From positions 806,030 through 870,029 of the forward strand of contig JABTTQ020002610.1 in assembly GCA_016081115.2 (NCBI GenBank): a stretch of 64,000 nt of DNA, in the 5' to 3' direction. A program made the translations under genes and the position numbers. The number at the start of each line of letters is the position of its first letter. The first letter of the stretch is position 1. The notes beneath the pieces are model-generated. The model did no database searches. It was not told the DNA's origin and was given only the letters and a program-made list of their open reading frames with translations. The stretch comes from Rehmannia glutinosa. Lineage: Eukaryota; Streptophyta; Magnoliopsida; Lamiales; Orobanchaceae. This document shows positions 33,202 to 45,158 of this stretch, piece by piece.

Positions 33202-35627
33202 TGTTATATTTAATTATTTCTCGTGACTCTTAGATGGACCGACACGTGTTGTACTATTATTAAATTAAAAGGAAAAAGAATTAATGATCAGCCAAAATCG
33301 AGTACAATTATAGAATGAATGATCCGTCAAAGTTGGGGTGGGAATTAAAAGCGTGAGAAGACAAGGAAATAAGAGGGGATCGTAAAAATCTATTTGTGGG
33401 CCCCAAAATCTACAGAATTAGATTCTGTTTCGCGCTCTGTTTGGCTACAAAAAAAGAAATGGTCCACATTTGTGCTTTTATTTGCTTAGGCGGCTTTTCC
33501 TCTTTTACTTTTTCAAGCCGCCGGTTTTGTTCGGATTACCGAGACTCGGGTTTTGCTTCTTTTATATTGAAAATCTTTGTCAAATCTTTTGCTTAGATTT
33601 CTTCAATCTTGACCTTCAAGTCAACTTATATATTTTATATATTCTTTTATAGTATTACTTTCTACAATTGAGTTTCAAAATTAGTGAAGTGACGTCATAC
33701 TTTCAATTAGAAAGCTGTTCTTAATTAAACTAGCGATCAAGTCGATCTGCGATTTTTATATATGAAAGTAAGATAATTTTAATTTGATTAGTTTTAATTA
33801 ATTAATATTAATATATTATTTAAATGTAAGGCCAAATAACTATGTATTAAATAATAAGTGATTGAATAATAATAAAACATTACAAATGAAATTGAATGAA
33901 TATAAATACATAAAAAATTATAAATATTGGATTTGATAAAGGGCCCAAACTCGTTATTTATCATATGTAGAGTTAGCAATGAATTGGATCGGGCCAAACC
34001 CATTGGATTTTTGAAAAAAATTGGGCCAAGTTGGACTGGCCCGACTGCAGTGAAAATGCAATATTTTGACCCAATCCATGTATCGTATTTTGGACACTTA
34101 AAATATTAGGTCGGGCCAAAAGTCGGGCAATCTCGAGTTTGAATAAAAAAAAATTAGAAAAAAACTCTAAAAAAAATTATATCATTTTTTTGTTTCGGAT
34201 CCTACGACATCATAAAATAATTGTATCTTCATTAAATATGTAATTTTTTTCATATAACAAAATTAATTAATGACAAAAATAAAAGGTTGTAAGTTTTTAA
34301 GAATTTTACATGAATCTGATGATATTTTCTGTAATATAAATTTTTATTTGGATATATATTTTATACAAATTTTTATGACATCAAATAACCATTATATTTA
34401 TGGACCTGATGGATTTCATGTGGATCTGATGAAATCTAATCACTACAATTCTGAATTTTTTTTTCCAAATAAGTTCATGATGAAAATAAAATGCTCTTTG
34501 AAAAGTTGCATTTTCAGATGTAATTAATCATCATATGCATTTTCTTTACTATGATTGTTTTTGAAATTTTCTATGATATTACATACTAATTATATTTATG
34601 TATATGAAGGAAGTCTTGTTGATGAGTGGATCTGATGAAATCTAATTAATGATATTGAATTTTTTTTTCATATTAGTTATTGTAGAAATAAATGGTTTAA
34701 TTCGTTGAAAATTCATCTAGTATTTGTAATTGGATCGATTTGAAATATTATATACATTTTTCTCGATTTTATATGATATTAAATATGAATTATATTTATG
34801 GATCTCAAGAAATATAACTAAATAATATTCAAAATATTTTTTTCAAATAAAATATTATCGAAAATATAAGATTCATTGAAAATTTATCTAGAGCTGAACT
34901 ATTTTTTAATCGGATCCAACAGATTTGTTTTTACAAAAAATCAGATTTATTTTTAGGATTTTTATTTGAAATAAAAATTACACAATGTTTATAAACATAC
35001 ATAATACATAGCATATTATATAGAGTATCAATGTTTAATAATGAATCAATAATAAAATAAAAAATAATTTTCAAATAAAATATACTGAGTGATTGTTTTC
35101 AAATCGTAAGTTTAAACTTCTCAACATGGAATTTCTTCAGGGTTGCATGAACCCTCGATCTTTGCACATAAAGGGAGACATTGTAAAATTAAAAGGCACT
35201 ACGTATAAAAGGAATTAACAAAGAGTTTTTAAAAAATGATCAATGAAATTGAAAACCATTTGTCGAGCAGCCAAATAATCATTTCAAGGTCATAAAAAAA
35301 TAAATATTGTTAGTAATTTATAATAAAATAACTTAATTATGTTAGAATTTTATAATAATGTCTCATAAATTAAAAATAAAAAACATGAACTTTGTACTCA
35401 ATTGAAATAATTTTTAATATTGCTTGCGTGTTGAAAAGCATTTCGTAATTTGTCCAAATAGATATTTACCTAAACACAAATGATAAAGACACTAAAAATG
35501 ACAAAATTGAAAAACTCTAATTGGAACTTCTGATAAAGAAAAAATATTAAAACATTTTCTTTTTGTTGAAATATCGAATGAAAACTGGTCCAGATAAATT
35601 GCTTGGGTCGACAGCAATGGTCCCAAT
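33202..35627. other. gene-poor AT-rich DNA with a GGGCC-rich patch
   Basis: No gene is recognised. Between about 33951 and 34131 a patch starting GTAGAGTTAGCAATG and ending near GTCGGGCAATCTCGA is enriched in GGGCC/GGCCC. This resembles decayed hAT-type MITE ends, but I found no 8-bp duplication. From 34260 to 34900 the text GATCTGATGAAATCTAAT recurs at 34425 and 34630, suggesting a diverged tandem array. Confidence 0.4.
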
Positions 35628-35902
35628 GAGAGCTGTCAAAAGACCGGCCCAAGCCTGCCGGGCTTTTCGAAAAATCGGGTCGGACCGGGCCAAACAGTAC
35701 ACTGGGCCGCAAAAATGGGAAACCCAGCCCGTCCTATAAACAAAAATTGCACTGGAAAAGTCGGGCCTTCCAGGCTAGCCCGTCGAGTCCGGCCAGTCGG
35801 GCCAGGCTTTGAGGCCCGATTTTTTCAGGCATTGAAAAATAGAGCCCAGCCCATTAGAAAATCGGGCTGATTTGGGTCGGCCCGTCAGATTGGCAACTGT
35901 TA
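35628..35902. mobile_element. GGGCC-rich hAT-type MITE, decayed target duplication
   Basis: 275 bp beginning GAGAGCTGTCAAAAGACC and ending GATTGGCAACTGTTA. The ends are inverted imperfectly (AGCTGTCAA / AGTTGCCAA). The interior is filled with GGGCC, CCGGGC and GCCCG words in both senses. Flanks GTCCCAAT (35620-35627) and GTCCAAAC (35903-35910) agree at 6 of 8 bases. It belongs to the same structural class as 47327-47836 and 48494-49153. Confidence 0.6.
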
Positions 35903-38232
35903 GTCCAAACCATCTAATAACAATAATGATTATACGAAAAAAAACACAATTATTTTTGTTTCACCTCGGAAACCAAATCGTCCCAGTCACAGACATTCAT
36001 TACGGTCAATGTTTTTCCTCTCTCTCAAAATCAACTCTCTCCCAACGAATTATTTTTCTCAATTTTTTTACTCAACAAATTGTATCTCGCAAACTTTATT
36101 TGCAGCCAAAAAAAATCAGTCTTCCTGATATTCTTCACAGTTTTTTTTTTTGTTTTTTCTGATTCTCGAACTGAAATCTGAAATTTTCGATTGAATCTTC
36201 CGTTTAGTTTATTTTCCATAAAAAAATCATTCGATTTCGACAGGAAATTTTAGGTTTTTTTTGTACTTTCAGAAATTCACAAATTTCTAACATATATGAC
36301 ATTTGACACAGAATTCATTCGGAACGCATTGTTAAAATTTTCAGATCTATCTCTCTATTACAGATCTGAAAAATTCCTGTCGAGTTGTTACTATTTTCTC
36401 TTTTTTTGTGATGTTTTTAATAGATTCGAACGGGTCTATACTGAACTTCACATAAATGTCTAGTTGTATATATATATATATATATTTTTCATTTCTGAAT
36501 CATGCTGTGAATGAATTATTATCTTTTTTTTTCTATTATCTTCGGACCTAAAGTAGCAAATAAAATTGTTTGAGATATATTACTCTATGTGAGATATATT
36601 TCGTTGTGTTTCAAAATAAATATATTTTTTGTTTTGTGTATATTTTAGTAATAAAAATATATAAATTTATTATTATTTTTGAAAAACTAATTAAAAAATC
36701 AGTTATGTGAACACTATAATTTTTTATGTTCTCCGTATTTTCAGTATATGGCCAAAAAATATAAAATCCCACTCTTATATGAGCTTTAGATATTTTTAAT
36801 TTTTTATATGAGCCGATTAAATTTTTCTGAAATTTTTATTTTAGGTTTTCTATTTGTCTAGATACATATATAATATTAGAAGTGATGATGTTCTTGACGA
36901 ACCCTAAAACAGAAGTATTTTCTATTTAAAGCATATATGTTTTTTTTTTAAAAGAAACAGATTACAAAGAATCTGAATATTAGTTTTTTATCATCTAAGT
37001 TGCATGATATAAATCTGCAAATTAGATTCATGAATATTCTCACTGAAGTATGCAAAAAATATGTTTTCTTTATTTTGTTACATTTTCGGACACCAAGTAC
37101 TTTAAGCTTTTTTTTTTTTTTTGACATTAAGTACTTTAAGCTTTTAATATTCTTGCAGTGTGTAGTTTTTTGCTATAGCTAGTGCTTGGACATACTAACA
37201 ACACATCTACCATAAATCAATCAGCATCTCAGGTAAGTATATTTATCTTATTTAAACTAATGAGTACATATAAATTAAAGAACTTACCGATTGCTGGAAC
37301 ATTGATCATCTTATGCTTGTTGGAAATCGTAGTTGATTTTGCGATCTTCATTTGCTTACTCTTACAGTCTTACAATGTTGGCTTTAATCCTTGCATGCCT
37401 AACGCTACGAAATTGCAATGCTTGAATCCAACCTTTTCTTCTTCTACTTATTTTATAATTCTGCTGAAAATGCTGTTCTTTAACATTTTGGTTGTGGTAA
37501 CAGGTGAAAGAGCAGTTTAGTTGAATGGATGGTAAAATATAAAATGAAGCAGTTTTTGTTTAGGTGAATGAATAATATTATGTCATATGTAGGAAATGAT
37601 AGTTGGTTAGTTTAAGGAATGTTACTTATTCATTGTAATATGTGAACATCAGGTGTGTCATACTTTCGTTTATAAATTAATGGTTAATATTATGAAGAAC
37701 ATATTTTTTTCAAAATTATGTGCAATTAGTATTGATCAGATAAATGCAAAGGACAAATATTTATGATTGGCATTGATAAATCTATCTTTAAATGCAAAAA
37801 ATAAATATTTATACTTTGCAATAACATACATATCTCGGTATTAGATTTAGAATATTGAGAAACTCGAATTGCCTAGTTATTAATGAAGTTTTTGCATTTA
37901 TTATATATGTTTCATCTTGTGTAGGATTTAGGTTCGCGTGTAAAAATTAATTTGAGGGGTTGTTTTCGTCTATTACAAATCTGACTACAGATTTGAATTT
38001 GTATTTTGATTACTGTGAAATCTTTTGATTTGAGTTAAAGCTTAGGAGAAGATAAATTATTAAGAACCTCAAAGCTTATATTTAATATTATAGGTGCCAA
38101 TTTTTTTATAATGATTTCTATTTTCATATATTTACATATTTAGGAATCTCAAAATTTATGAGAGTTTTGAGAATTTATAAATTTCCAATAAATGAAATTA
38201 GGGGTCGTTTATTACATATTCTAATTCGGTCA
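35903..38232. other. AT-rich intergenic DNA
   Basis: No gene is recognised with confidence. A (TA) run of about 18 bases lies at 36467-36484. The word AAGTACTTTAAGCTTTT occurs twice (about 37096 and 37126), separated by a T run, a small duplication. Near 37182-37520 there is a possible donor (CTCAG|GTAAGT at about 37230) and a possible acceptor (GTAACAG|GTGAAAG at about 37503). The joined frame would be only about 23 residues long. Confidence 0.4.
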
Positions 38233-38234
38233 TA

Positions 38235-38499
38235 CTCCCTCTTATTCAAAATAAGTGTCTTTTTACCAAAAAACACACATATTAAGGATTGTGTTAAAAT
38301 ACCAAATATACCCTTAACTAATAATAAATGCTACTTTGGAACAATTAAACAAATTTAGGTATTAGTGTTAGTTGGAAAATAATATATTTAAGGGTAATTT
38401 GGGAAATCTTTTTCTCACCAACCTTGAAATGTAAGAAGGACATTCTTTTTGAAAAATATTTCATAGGCTAAAAGGACACTTATTGTGAATAGGAGGGAG
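38235..38499. mobile_element. Stowaway-type MITE
   Basis: 265 bp with inverted ends CTCCCTCTTATTCAAAATA and (reverse complement of the right end) CTCCCTCCTATTCACAATA. A TA dinucleotide flanks it on both sides (38233-38234 and 38500-38501). Both features define Stowaway elements, mobilised by Tc1/mariner transposases. The interior has no ORF. Confidence 0.85.
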
Positions 38500-38501
38500 T
38501 A

Positions 38502-38982
38502 CATAATAATTTGTCAGTGGGTCCTGATTTCTATGAACCATAAATGTTATCTAATGTAATATTTTATGCTTTACAATTACACATATTTTGGTATTAGAAC
38601 GAATATCTAATGCAATTAGGATTTGAATATTTAAATGCTTTAGGTCTAGAATCTCGACTTACAAATATTGCTAATGCAATTATTTATATTTGTTTACATC
38701 TAATTTTTGGAATTGAATGAATACATTTCAATTTGCTGTTATATTATCTTATCTCTAAGTAGTGTGTTTGCCAACACGTACTATGCTTGTTTAAATGTTT
38801 TGGTCAGAGATTTAGATATATTGTTTTTATTTAGTTAAATTCCATATATGTTATATAAATGGACAGAAACATTAAAAAAGGACAGAAAACTCTTTAACTT
38901 TAAATGATGAATGAACTAAAACAAACAACTAAATATACTTTTATATGCTTCAAAAGAAAAACATACCTTTATCTCTTGAAAG
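38502..38982. other. AT-rich intergenic DNA
   Basis: No gene or repeat is recognised. Confidence 0.5.
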
Positions 38983-39240
38983 TTGATGCATTATTCGTTG
39001 AACGTTGTGCAAGCGGTCACGCTGCAAAACGAAGACATGAACTATTTGGCTTTCTTGATTGAAAATATTCACCGTATTTGCATAGCTAATCCAGAGATTT
39101 CATTTGTGCATGTTAGTAGAAAAGCTAATTTAGCTGCTGATAGAATTGCAAAAGTTGTTGCTTCTTTTTCTCTTTTTTTCACCCATGTTTGGGAGGATGA
39201 AATGCTGCCACTTTGGTTGGAAAAAGGTTGTAATAGATGA
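38983..39240 (+). pseudogene. RNase H-like domain fragment
   Basis: An 85-codon open frame that matches the C-terminal half of the plant RNase H-like domain found at the ends of LINE-type proteins and in many orphan 'putative ribonuclease H' genes (RVT_3 type). Visible pieces are LQNEDMNYLAFLIENI, ISFVHVSRKANLAADRIAKV (with the conserved Arg-x-x-Asn and the Ala-Asp of the last catalytic motif) and LPLWLEKG. The N-terminal half with the first Asp and Glu is absent upstream, so it is a fragment. A 13-base A run follows at about 39271. It is probably a 5'-truncated retroelement end or a captured exon. Confidence 0.65.
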
Positions 39241-41100
39241 CATTTCTAATTAATGATATTACTATTTTCAAAAAAAAAAAAAAGAGAAAGTTACTGCATT
39301 ATAAACTGAAAAATTGCGAGCTATTGCCATTTGCAGGTAATCTGTTAACATGCACGCACCGAACTTTGAAACCCAGTACATTTTCGTCGGATTTAAGGTC
39401 CTTAAGGAATACAAATATTGGAGCCTTTCTGCAGTATTTTTTTCTGTTTATACGTAATATCAAAGTACTCCAGTGTTTTTGAATGATGTTGTAGCCTATT
39501 TATAGCTGAAGTCATGGCTGAAGTCATAAAAAAGAAGGGCCTGGCTGAATCGTTTTGTCTGCCCAAGCTTTTATATTCAATTAATTACTTGTGCATTTGA
39601 GCTTTTCAATTTGTGCTTTAGTTATCTTGATAGTTTTCATTTTAATCATAACTATTTAAAATTTTGAATAACATTTCTCGCGCGGTGCTCAAGATAAAAA
39701 GTTGTCAGAATTTAGTAATTGAATTTATTATTAGTTGAAACCACTTTATATTCATCAAACATATTTAATTTATCATGCCAGGCTTTAACCTTCACGAGTT
39801 ACGAAGCGTTTATTCATAAATAAAATAGAAAAGTAAAAAAAGTGACAAAAAAAGTGACAGAACATATTTTGTAATTAATGATCAATACTTTCCATATTTG
39901 TCACCTTCATTTTGGCGGGAACTTTCTATTTTTAAGACTTTCTTGTTTTTATATATATATAGATATTCTATTTTTTTTTTAAATCTTCATTTTTTAACAT
40001 TGGGGAAAAATGGGAGGCAGCAAGACTGCATTTGGGATAGAAAGAGTAACACAAATAATGAAAAAATGTGATTGATGTAAAATAAAAGAAAAAAACCGTG
40101 GTTTCATTTGATAAAAAAAAAGGTTTTGAAACGGATGATTTTATTATTATAAACTTTTCAGGATGGATATAAGTTTTTAATTTTCATTAAGAAAAAGAAA
40201 ATATTTTTGTCATTGAACTACTTGAGTTTTTCGAAATCCGACTTAAAATTTTTGGAACATTTTTATCTTCTAAAGTTCACGAAATTTTCAAATTGCAACA
40301 TCCCAACTCATTTTGATCCCATCACATATCACAACGTGCATGTTTTTTTTTTTGTTTAAGGAGAATACATGTTGAATTCTTAAGGTGACAATTTGGATTA
40401 TGGTAATAAGATTACGATAGGATTTTTGAAGTGAGTTAGTTTTAAAATGAGTTGGATGTGACAATCTAATAATAAATATGCGGACCGCATTACTTAATGT
40501 CTCCCAAAAAGAAAAAAGTTTAGGCATCAATTTCGAAACAATCAAATATTTTATATAATAAATAATATTTTCCTTTCTTATGATAATATATCATATTAAT
40601 ATATTTATTTACTTTCCCTATCTCCATTAAATTATATCACATTGTGCAGTCAATCAAAACCCAAGATCCAAGACCGGTCAACCAGCAGCCCCACTGCACC
40701 GCACCTAGTGAATGACCACACGTTTTTACTCTTTTACTTTTCACATTTCTTTTATTTTAACCAAATCCTTTTTCACCAAAAGAAGCTCTACACGGCACCA
40801 GACAAAATTCACCCAGAATTTACACCATTTCACCAAACCATGTAACCGTACGGACACTGTCTGCAACCACAAATCATTAAACAAACAAAATAAATATATA
40901 TAAATTTCCATTTCTCTTTTAATTAAACGAGTTGAAACTGTCAAATAAAGCGACAAGTCGGATATAATGCGGAGGAGATTTTGCAAAGATTTTCTGTGTG
41001 TCTCTGCTTTTAGCCTTTTCGCTTACCCCTTAAGGTAGATTTATTTTTCTCTCTCTGTCATCTTACACAATAGACAATACCCTAAAATGCCCACAGCCTC
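39241..41100. other. AT-rich spacer leading to the response-regulator promoter
   Basis: No gene is recognised. Open frames at 40642-40903 are low-complexity and overlap on both strands. The last 130 bases contain type-B response-regulator-like core words listed with the promoter. Confidence 0.5.
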
Positions 41101-41241
41101 ATATATATATATATACACACAGAGGAGTGATAGTCTTAAAGAAATGTATTTTTTTGGCTTCTAAGCACTGTTTGTAGAGATTTAGTGGATAAAAGATTCG
41201 AGTAGCCCAGATAAACAACATACATTTGTAGTAAAAAGATT
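40976..41241 (+). promoter_or_regulatory. promoter and leader of the response regulator: AT-repeat TATA and AGATT cluster
   Basis: A (AT)7 run at 41101-41114 is the likely TATA region, about 155-170 bases before the ATG at 41270. Five copies of AGATT, the core bound by type-B response regulators, lie at 40976, 40987, 41178, 41194 and 41237. The last three fall after the TATA region, in the leader. Type-A genes are known primary targets of type-B regulators in cytokinin signalling, so this fits, but AGATT is short and expected by chance in AT-rich DNA. Confidence 0.45.
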
Positions 41242-41269
41242 TGTTTTTGAGCAAGCCCACAAGAGAAAA

Positions 41270-43316
41270 ATGGCTGTGGATGAAATGGGTGGTGATTGTT
41301 CTTCAAGTGGAGCTCAAGAATTGCATGTTCTTGCTGTGGATGACAGTCTTGTTGATAGGAAGGTTATTGAGCGCTTGCTCAAGATCTCTTGCTGTAAAGG
41401 TGTGTTTGTTTTCTTTGTAATATTTGTTTTTGCTTTTGTGTTGTGTTTTTCTTTCTTGAGGTTATTTTTGTTGGTTGCTGAAATTTCTATAATGGGGATT
41501 TACAGTTACTGCTGTGGAAAGTGGGAGTAGGGCTTTGCAGTATCTGGGATTAGATGGAGAAAGAAGCTCTGTTGAATTTGATGTAAGTACATAACTTTTC
41601 TTTTTCTTTCCTGCTTTTCTGTTTTTGTTTCTTGTTCTCATTTTAGTGTATAGTAATTTTTGGATTTATTAGTACATCATGAATTATATTCATTTATAGC
41701 TTGTTTTTCATTTCAGATTTGAAACCCCTAGTTGATTTAATTGTTTCTTGGTTTAGGGCTTTGAAAGTACTGGGAAAATGAATTTTATTTGAAACCCCTA
41801 AATTTTATTGCTGCCTAGTTTTGTCCTAATATGAAATAAGTTAAATAACTACTGATTAACCCGAATTTGCTTTATTCTTTTCAACTGTTGGTTCATTTTA
41901 TGGAACAAATATATTTAGGTCCCATTTAGATGGGAGGATTTGAATTTGAGGGGAGGAATTGTAGAATGATCTTATCAAAAAAAAAAAAAAAAAAACTCAT
42001 GGATTCGAAATCCATATCTTCAAATCTTTCAATCCAAATGAAGCATTATGACATAATATCTGAAGGTGATATTTTAGGCTTTAGTGGTGATAACATCTGT
42101 AAATGTTGATTTCAGGAGTTGAAGGTAAATCTGATAATGACAGACTACTCTATGCCTGGAATGACTGGATTTGAACTTCTCAAAAAGATTAAGGTTGGTG
42201 TTCTTTGCATATATGGAAATACACAATAAATCAAACAATAAATCATCCTCTCTCTATTATTTATCGGTGATAACATTTTTTATTGCTTATCCTGTTTTGG
42301 CAGGGCTCCTCCAGGTTGAGGGAAATACCCGTGGTGATTATGTCGTCTGAGAACGTTTTGGCTCGCATTGATAGGTATTGTCTCGTGGATCTGTTTACCT
42401 GAATATATTGGTTTGTGATTGGCCTATAAATATTGATTGATCTTTCTTTATAAGATAAATTCACAGTTCTGTAACATTAATGTTGGTGCCTGTTTTGTTA
42501 GAACACTCTTCTTAGCTTGAAATTTGTATATTGTATTAACTGGATTTGTGTTTTGTGCTTGCGGATGAATGACAGAGTTCACCAATGAACTGAATTTCGA
42601 TCTTTCACCTTTTAGATAAGAGTTCTTGATGACATCATAATTAACTGACATTTTTACAATCATGAAAATAACATTTTGCACAGTCTATGAAATTACAATT
42701 GCTTCATGGACCTCGAAGCAGAGTTTATATTCATAGCATTAATCAAGGTTGTATAAATCGCTAGACGGCCAAGGCCCTAGTAGTGCCTAGGGTGCCTAGG
42801 AACATTACTTTTTAATTTTTTTAAATTTTGATCGATTCTAGCCTGCCTAGGTGGGCGCCTAGGATGACTTTTGGCCGGCATGATATTTTTCACTGATTTG
42901 GGCAAAATCGATTTGAGGAAATAATTAATGAAATAGCTCAATACCAAGTACTTGTATGATTATTGTTACACAATTACGTTGAACTTTCCATGTTTGATTC
43001 TGAGTATGCGATGATCTTGTTCACTCCTTGTTATGCCTCAATATGTCTGTGTTGAGCTTGAAACTTATAAAAACCAAAGAATCATAGCAAGTTAGCTGAT
43101 CCTCTATTTATTCTTGGCTTGATCTTTAGGTGCTTGGAAGAAGGGGCTGAAGAGTTTCTTGTAAAGCCGGTGAAGCTCTCTGACGTCGAGAGACTCAGAG
43201 ATTTCATTTTGAGAGGGGAAGACAAGAACAAAACGGAAATAACCCGCAAGAGGAAAACATGTGATGACTCGTTTTTCGCCACCCTCGGCATCTTCACCAT
43301 CATCCCTCAAATGTGA
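41270..43316 (+). CDS. type-A cytokinin response regulator, five exons
   Basis: Type-A response regulator (ARR family): a receiver domain that takes phosphate from histidine phosphotransfer proteins and damps cytokinin signalling. Exons: 41270-41399, 41506-41582, 42116-42193, 42304-42374 and 43130-43316. All junctions are GT-AG and in phase. The product is 180 residues. Receiver landmarks: Asp24-Asp25 (LAVDDSLVDRKVIERLL), phospho-acceptor Asp79 (LIMTDYSMPGMTGFELL), Ser109-Ser110 (VVIMSSENV) and Lys131 (EEFLVKPVKLSDVERL). After the receiver there is only a short, basic tail (KNKTEITRKRKTCDD), with no GARP DNA-binding domain, which marks type A. Five exons with these intron places are usual for the family. 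Introns 2 and 4 carry MITE-like repeats. The frame shows no damage. The ATG is preceded by AGAGAAAA and followed by G, a good plant context. Upstream AGATT words fit cytokinin induction. Confidence 0.95.
41918..42045. mobile_element. Tourist-like short MITE in intron 2
   Basis: 128 bp between two TTA trinucleotides (41915-41917 and 42046-42048), beginning GGTCCCATTTAGATGGG and ending AATCCAAATGAAGCA. The ends are inverted imperfectly (CATTTAGAT / CATTTGGAT). An A run of about 19 sits inside. TTA duplications are typical of PIF/Harbinger-derived Tourist elements. It does not disturb the splice sites. Confidence 0.45.
42762..42885. repeat. GCCTAGG-rich repeat in intron 4
   Basis: The words GCCTAGG, CTAGG and GCGCCTAGG recur on both sides of an AT-rich centre (TTTTTAATTTTTTTAAA). 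The same vocabulary fills the larger repeat at 58184-58815. Probably a short member of one inverted-repeat MITE family. Confidence 0.45.
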
Positions 43317-43919
43317 TCACCCATTGTCTCCTATATCAGTGTCGGCGGTGCCACATCAGCGCCTTCCTAAGCGTCCAAAATTAATGCTCGCCACTAACTG
43401 ACTTGCGAAGTTTTTGTTGACCATACTTGGATGCAACAATCATAGAAATTAGCAGAAACTCCTTATGCTTTATTTTGAGCTTTTGCAGCATCCTAGAATT
43501 TGTACATGATTACTTGGTGAGCACAAGACTTGAATTGGTTCGTTGGTAAATTGGCTAATTCGTGCCCCAGTGATTTTGGATTTTAACACTCGTGGAGAAT
43601 TAGAATTAGGCGACTTATTTTTTGTTAGGTACATAATGAAATTTGTATGAGCTCTATGACAATGGATATTTTCTCTCTTTTTTGTGTACATCTGATTGAG
43701 AGAAATTCTTTAGAATTTAATTGGCCAAGTTTTATGATTTCAAGCATATTTTTATACTGTGCAAAGATTGAAAGAATCTTATATTCACGTTTTCATAAAA
43801 ATATTAGCAGGTACATTTATCTCTTATTTCTGATTTGTCAAATTAATGATCATAATCTATGGTGGATTCATGGAGATAACACGTTTAATAAAATTTTAGA
43901 TTCAGTTCGATTTAGATAC
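43317..43919 (+). other. 3' flank of the response regulator, partly duplicated at 56650
   Basis: Probable 3' untranslated region, then spacer. From 43625 to 43885 the text is paralogous to 56650-56912 (shared GAGCTCTATGACAATGGATA). No polyadenylation signal is unambiguous; AATAAA-like words occur near 43888. Confidence 0.55.
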
Positions 43920-44962
43920 TATTGATTACAATTGTACAGGATTGGGAATGTCTTCAAATGGCAAATTACGAGAAGCAGAAGATTACAAGAAACAGAAATA
44001 GCTATTACAAAGATAGAACTTTCGGAAGCCCAAGTCGAGATGAATCTCTTTCCAAAGTAATTACGTCCCGGCTAGTGCTCACGGTTTGACGTATTGCTTC
44101 CAAATATGAAATGGCTTACGTCTTACGTGCAGTAGTAGCACCACTAACATAGAAGCGCCTTCAAAGTAGAAATGTGTTGAAGACGGTTCTTTGTCTTAGT
44201 GCGAGAATGCAAAAAGATGATTGTATGCTTTTTTATGGAGTATGAATTCTCTGTTTTAAATCGCAATGCACAAACATGTATAAATAGGCAACCATTCCAC
44301 TGCGGGGAGAAAAAAGCTGGGTAGTGGACATTAATCACTTGTAACACCCAAGGTGTTACATCCCACTATGTGCATGTGATCGGGTAGTGGGCTAACTCCA
44401 GTGACCACTCTGCGGGAGTTACAACTCCAACGATCACGAATGCGGACACCTACAATGTCCCGGATTTATTGAGGCTCAACAGTCCAACGATCACTCGAAT
44501 CGGGCCAAGCCCATTTTCGAGTGGCAAAACTTTAATGGACGGGACAAGCCTGATAAGGTCGGGCCGCCTTGGGGCCTGGCCCTGCCGAGGCCAGGCGGGC
44601 GCGCATGCGATATATAGCCCACTTATGATCATCCACTTGTGTTATAGTTTATATAACATATAACACCTTCAAAAGTAAATAAACTAGGATAAACAATGAT
44701 TTGTATTCCACATGAGATAAGACAAAAACATTTCATTTCCCTTTACATAATCTTTACATAATGCCCATTTATGTGGCTATCTTCGTGTATTGATTTCTCA
44801 CTCACCGAAATTCGGTTTGAGAAAGAAAAATACTACGAACATCTACTCGAACGTAGATTAATAATATATAATTTAATTCCTCCATAATTAAATTTTTAGC
44901 CACCGAAAAATTGGTCAAAGTCGGGTCAACACCCACTTTATCAAAACCAAAATTTTCAATGA
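43920..44962 (-). mobile_element. solo LTR, Tork-like Ty1/copia
   Basis: 1043 bp on the minus strand, alignable along its length with the LTRs of the element at 49551-56047. Perfect 5-bp duplications GATAC flank it (43915-43919 and 44963-44967). The ends have drifted from TG...CA. It includes the GGGCC-rich block of the family (plus strand about 44505-44605). The internal part is absent, so recombination between two LTRs is inferred. Confidence 0.85.
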
Positions 44963-45013
44963 GATACAATTAGGAAAAGGTTATAAAATATATTTAAAAA
45001 GATTAAATAATTA

Positions 45014-45140
45014 ACCACTAGCTTATAGCTCAAGTGGTATCACGACCCTTTATAAGGGTGTTTAACGAGGGTTCGACCTTGTATCTTTCAGTTTATTTGA
45101 AATTTATCTTCTCCCCTCAACCAAGACTCTAGCTTATTAA
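45014..45140 (+). mobile_element. tRNA-derived SINE
   Basis: 127 bp with A-box-like text TAGCTCAAGTGGTA and B-box GGGTTCGACCTT, the internal RNA polymerase III promoter of tRNA-derived SINEs. An 18-bp duplication starting AAAAAGATTAAATAA flanks it (44996-45013 and 45141-45158). The 3' end is GCTTATTAA running into A-rich DNA. Just beyond, a T run at 45161-45175 separates two copies of AATAATTAGTCTT. A truncated relative lies at 32066-32145. Confidence 0.8.
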
Positions 45141-45158
45141 AAAAAGATTAAATAATTA

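Noticed and set aside
33951..34131. GGGCC-rich patch as a complete hAT MITE
   Set aside because: A TAGAG-like left end exists, but no matching right end or 8-bp duplication could be fixed.
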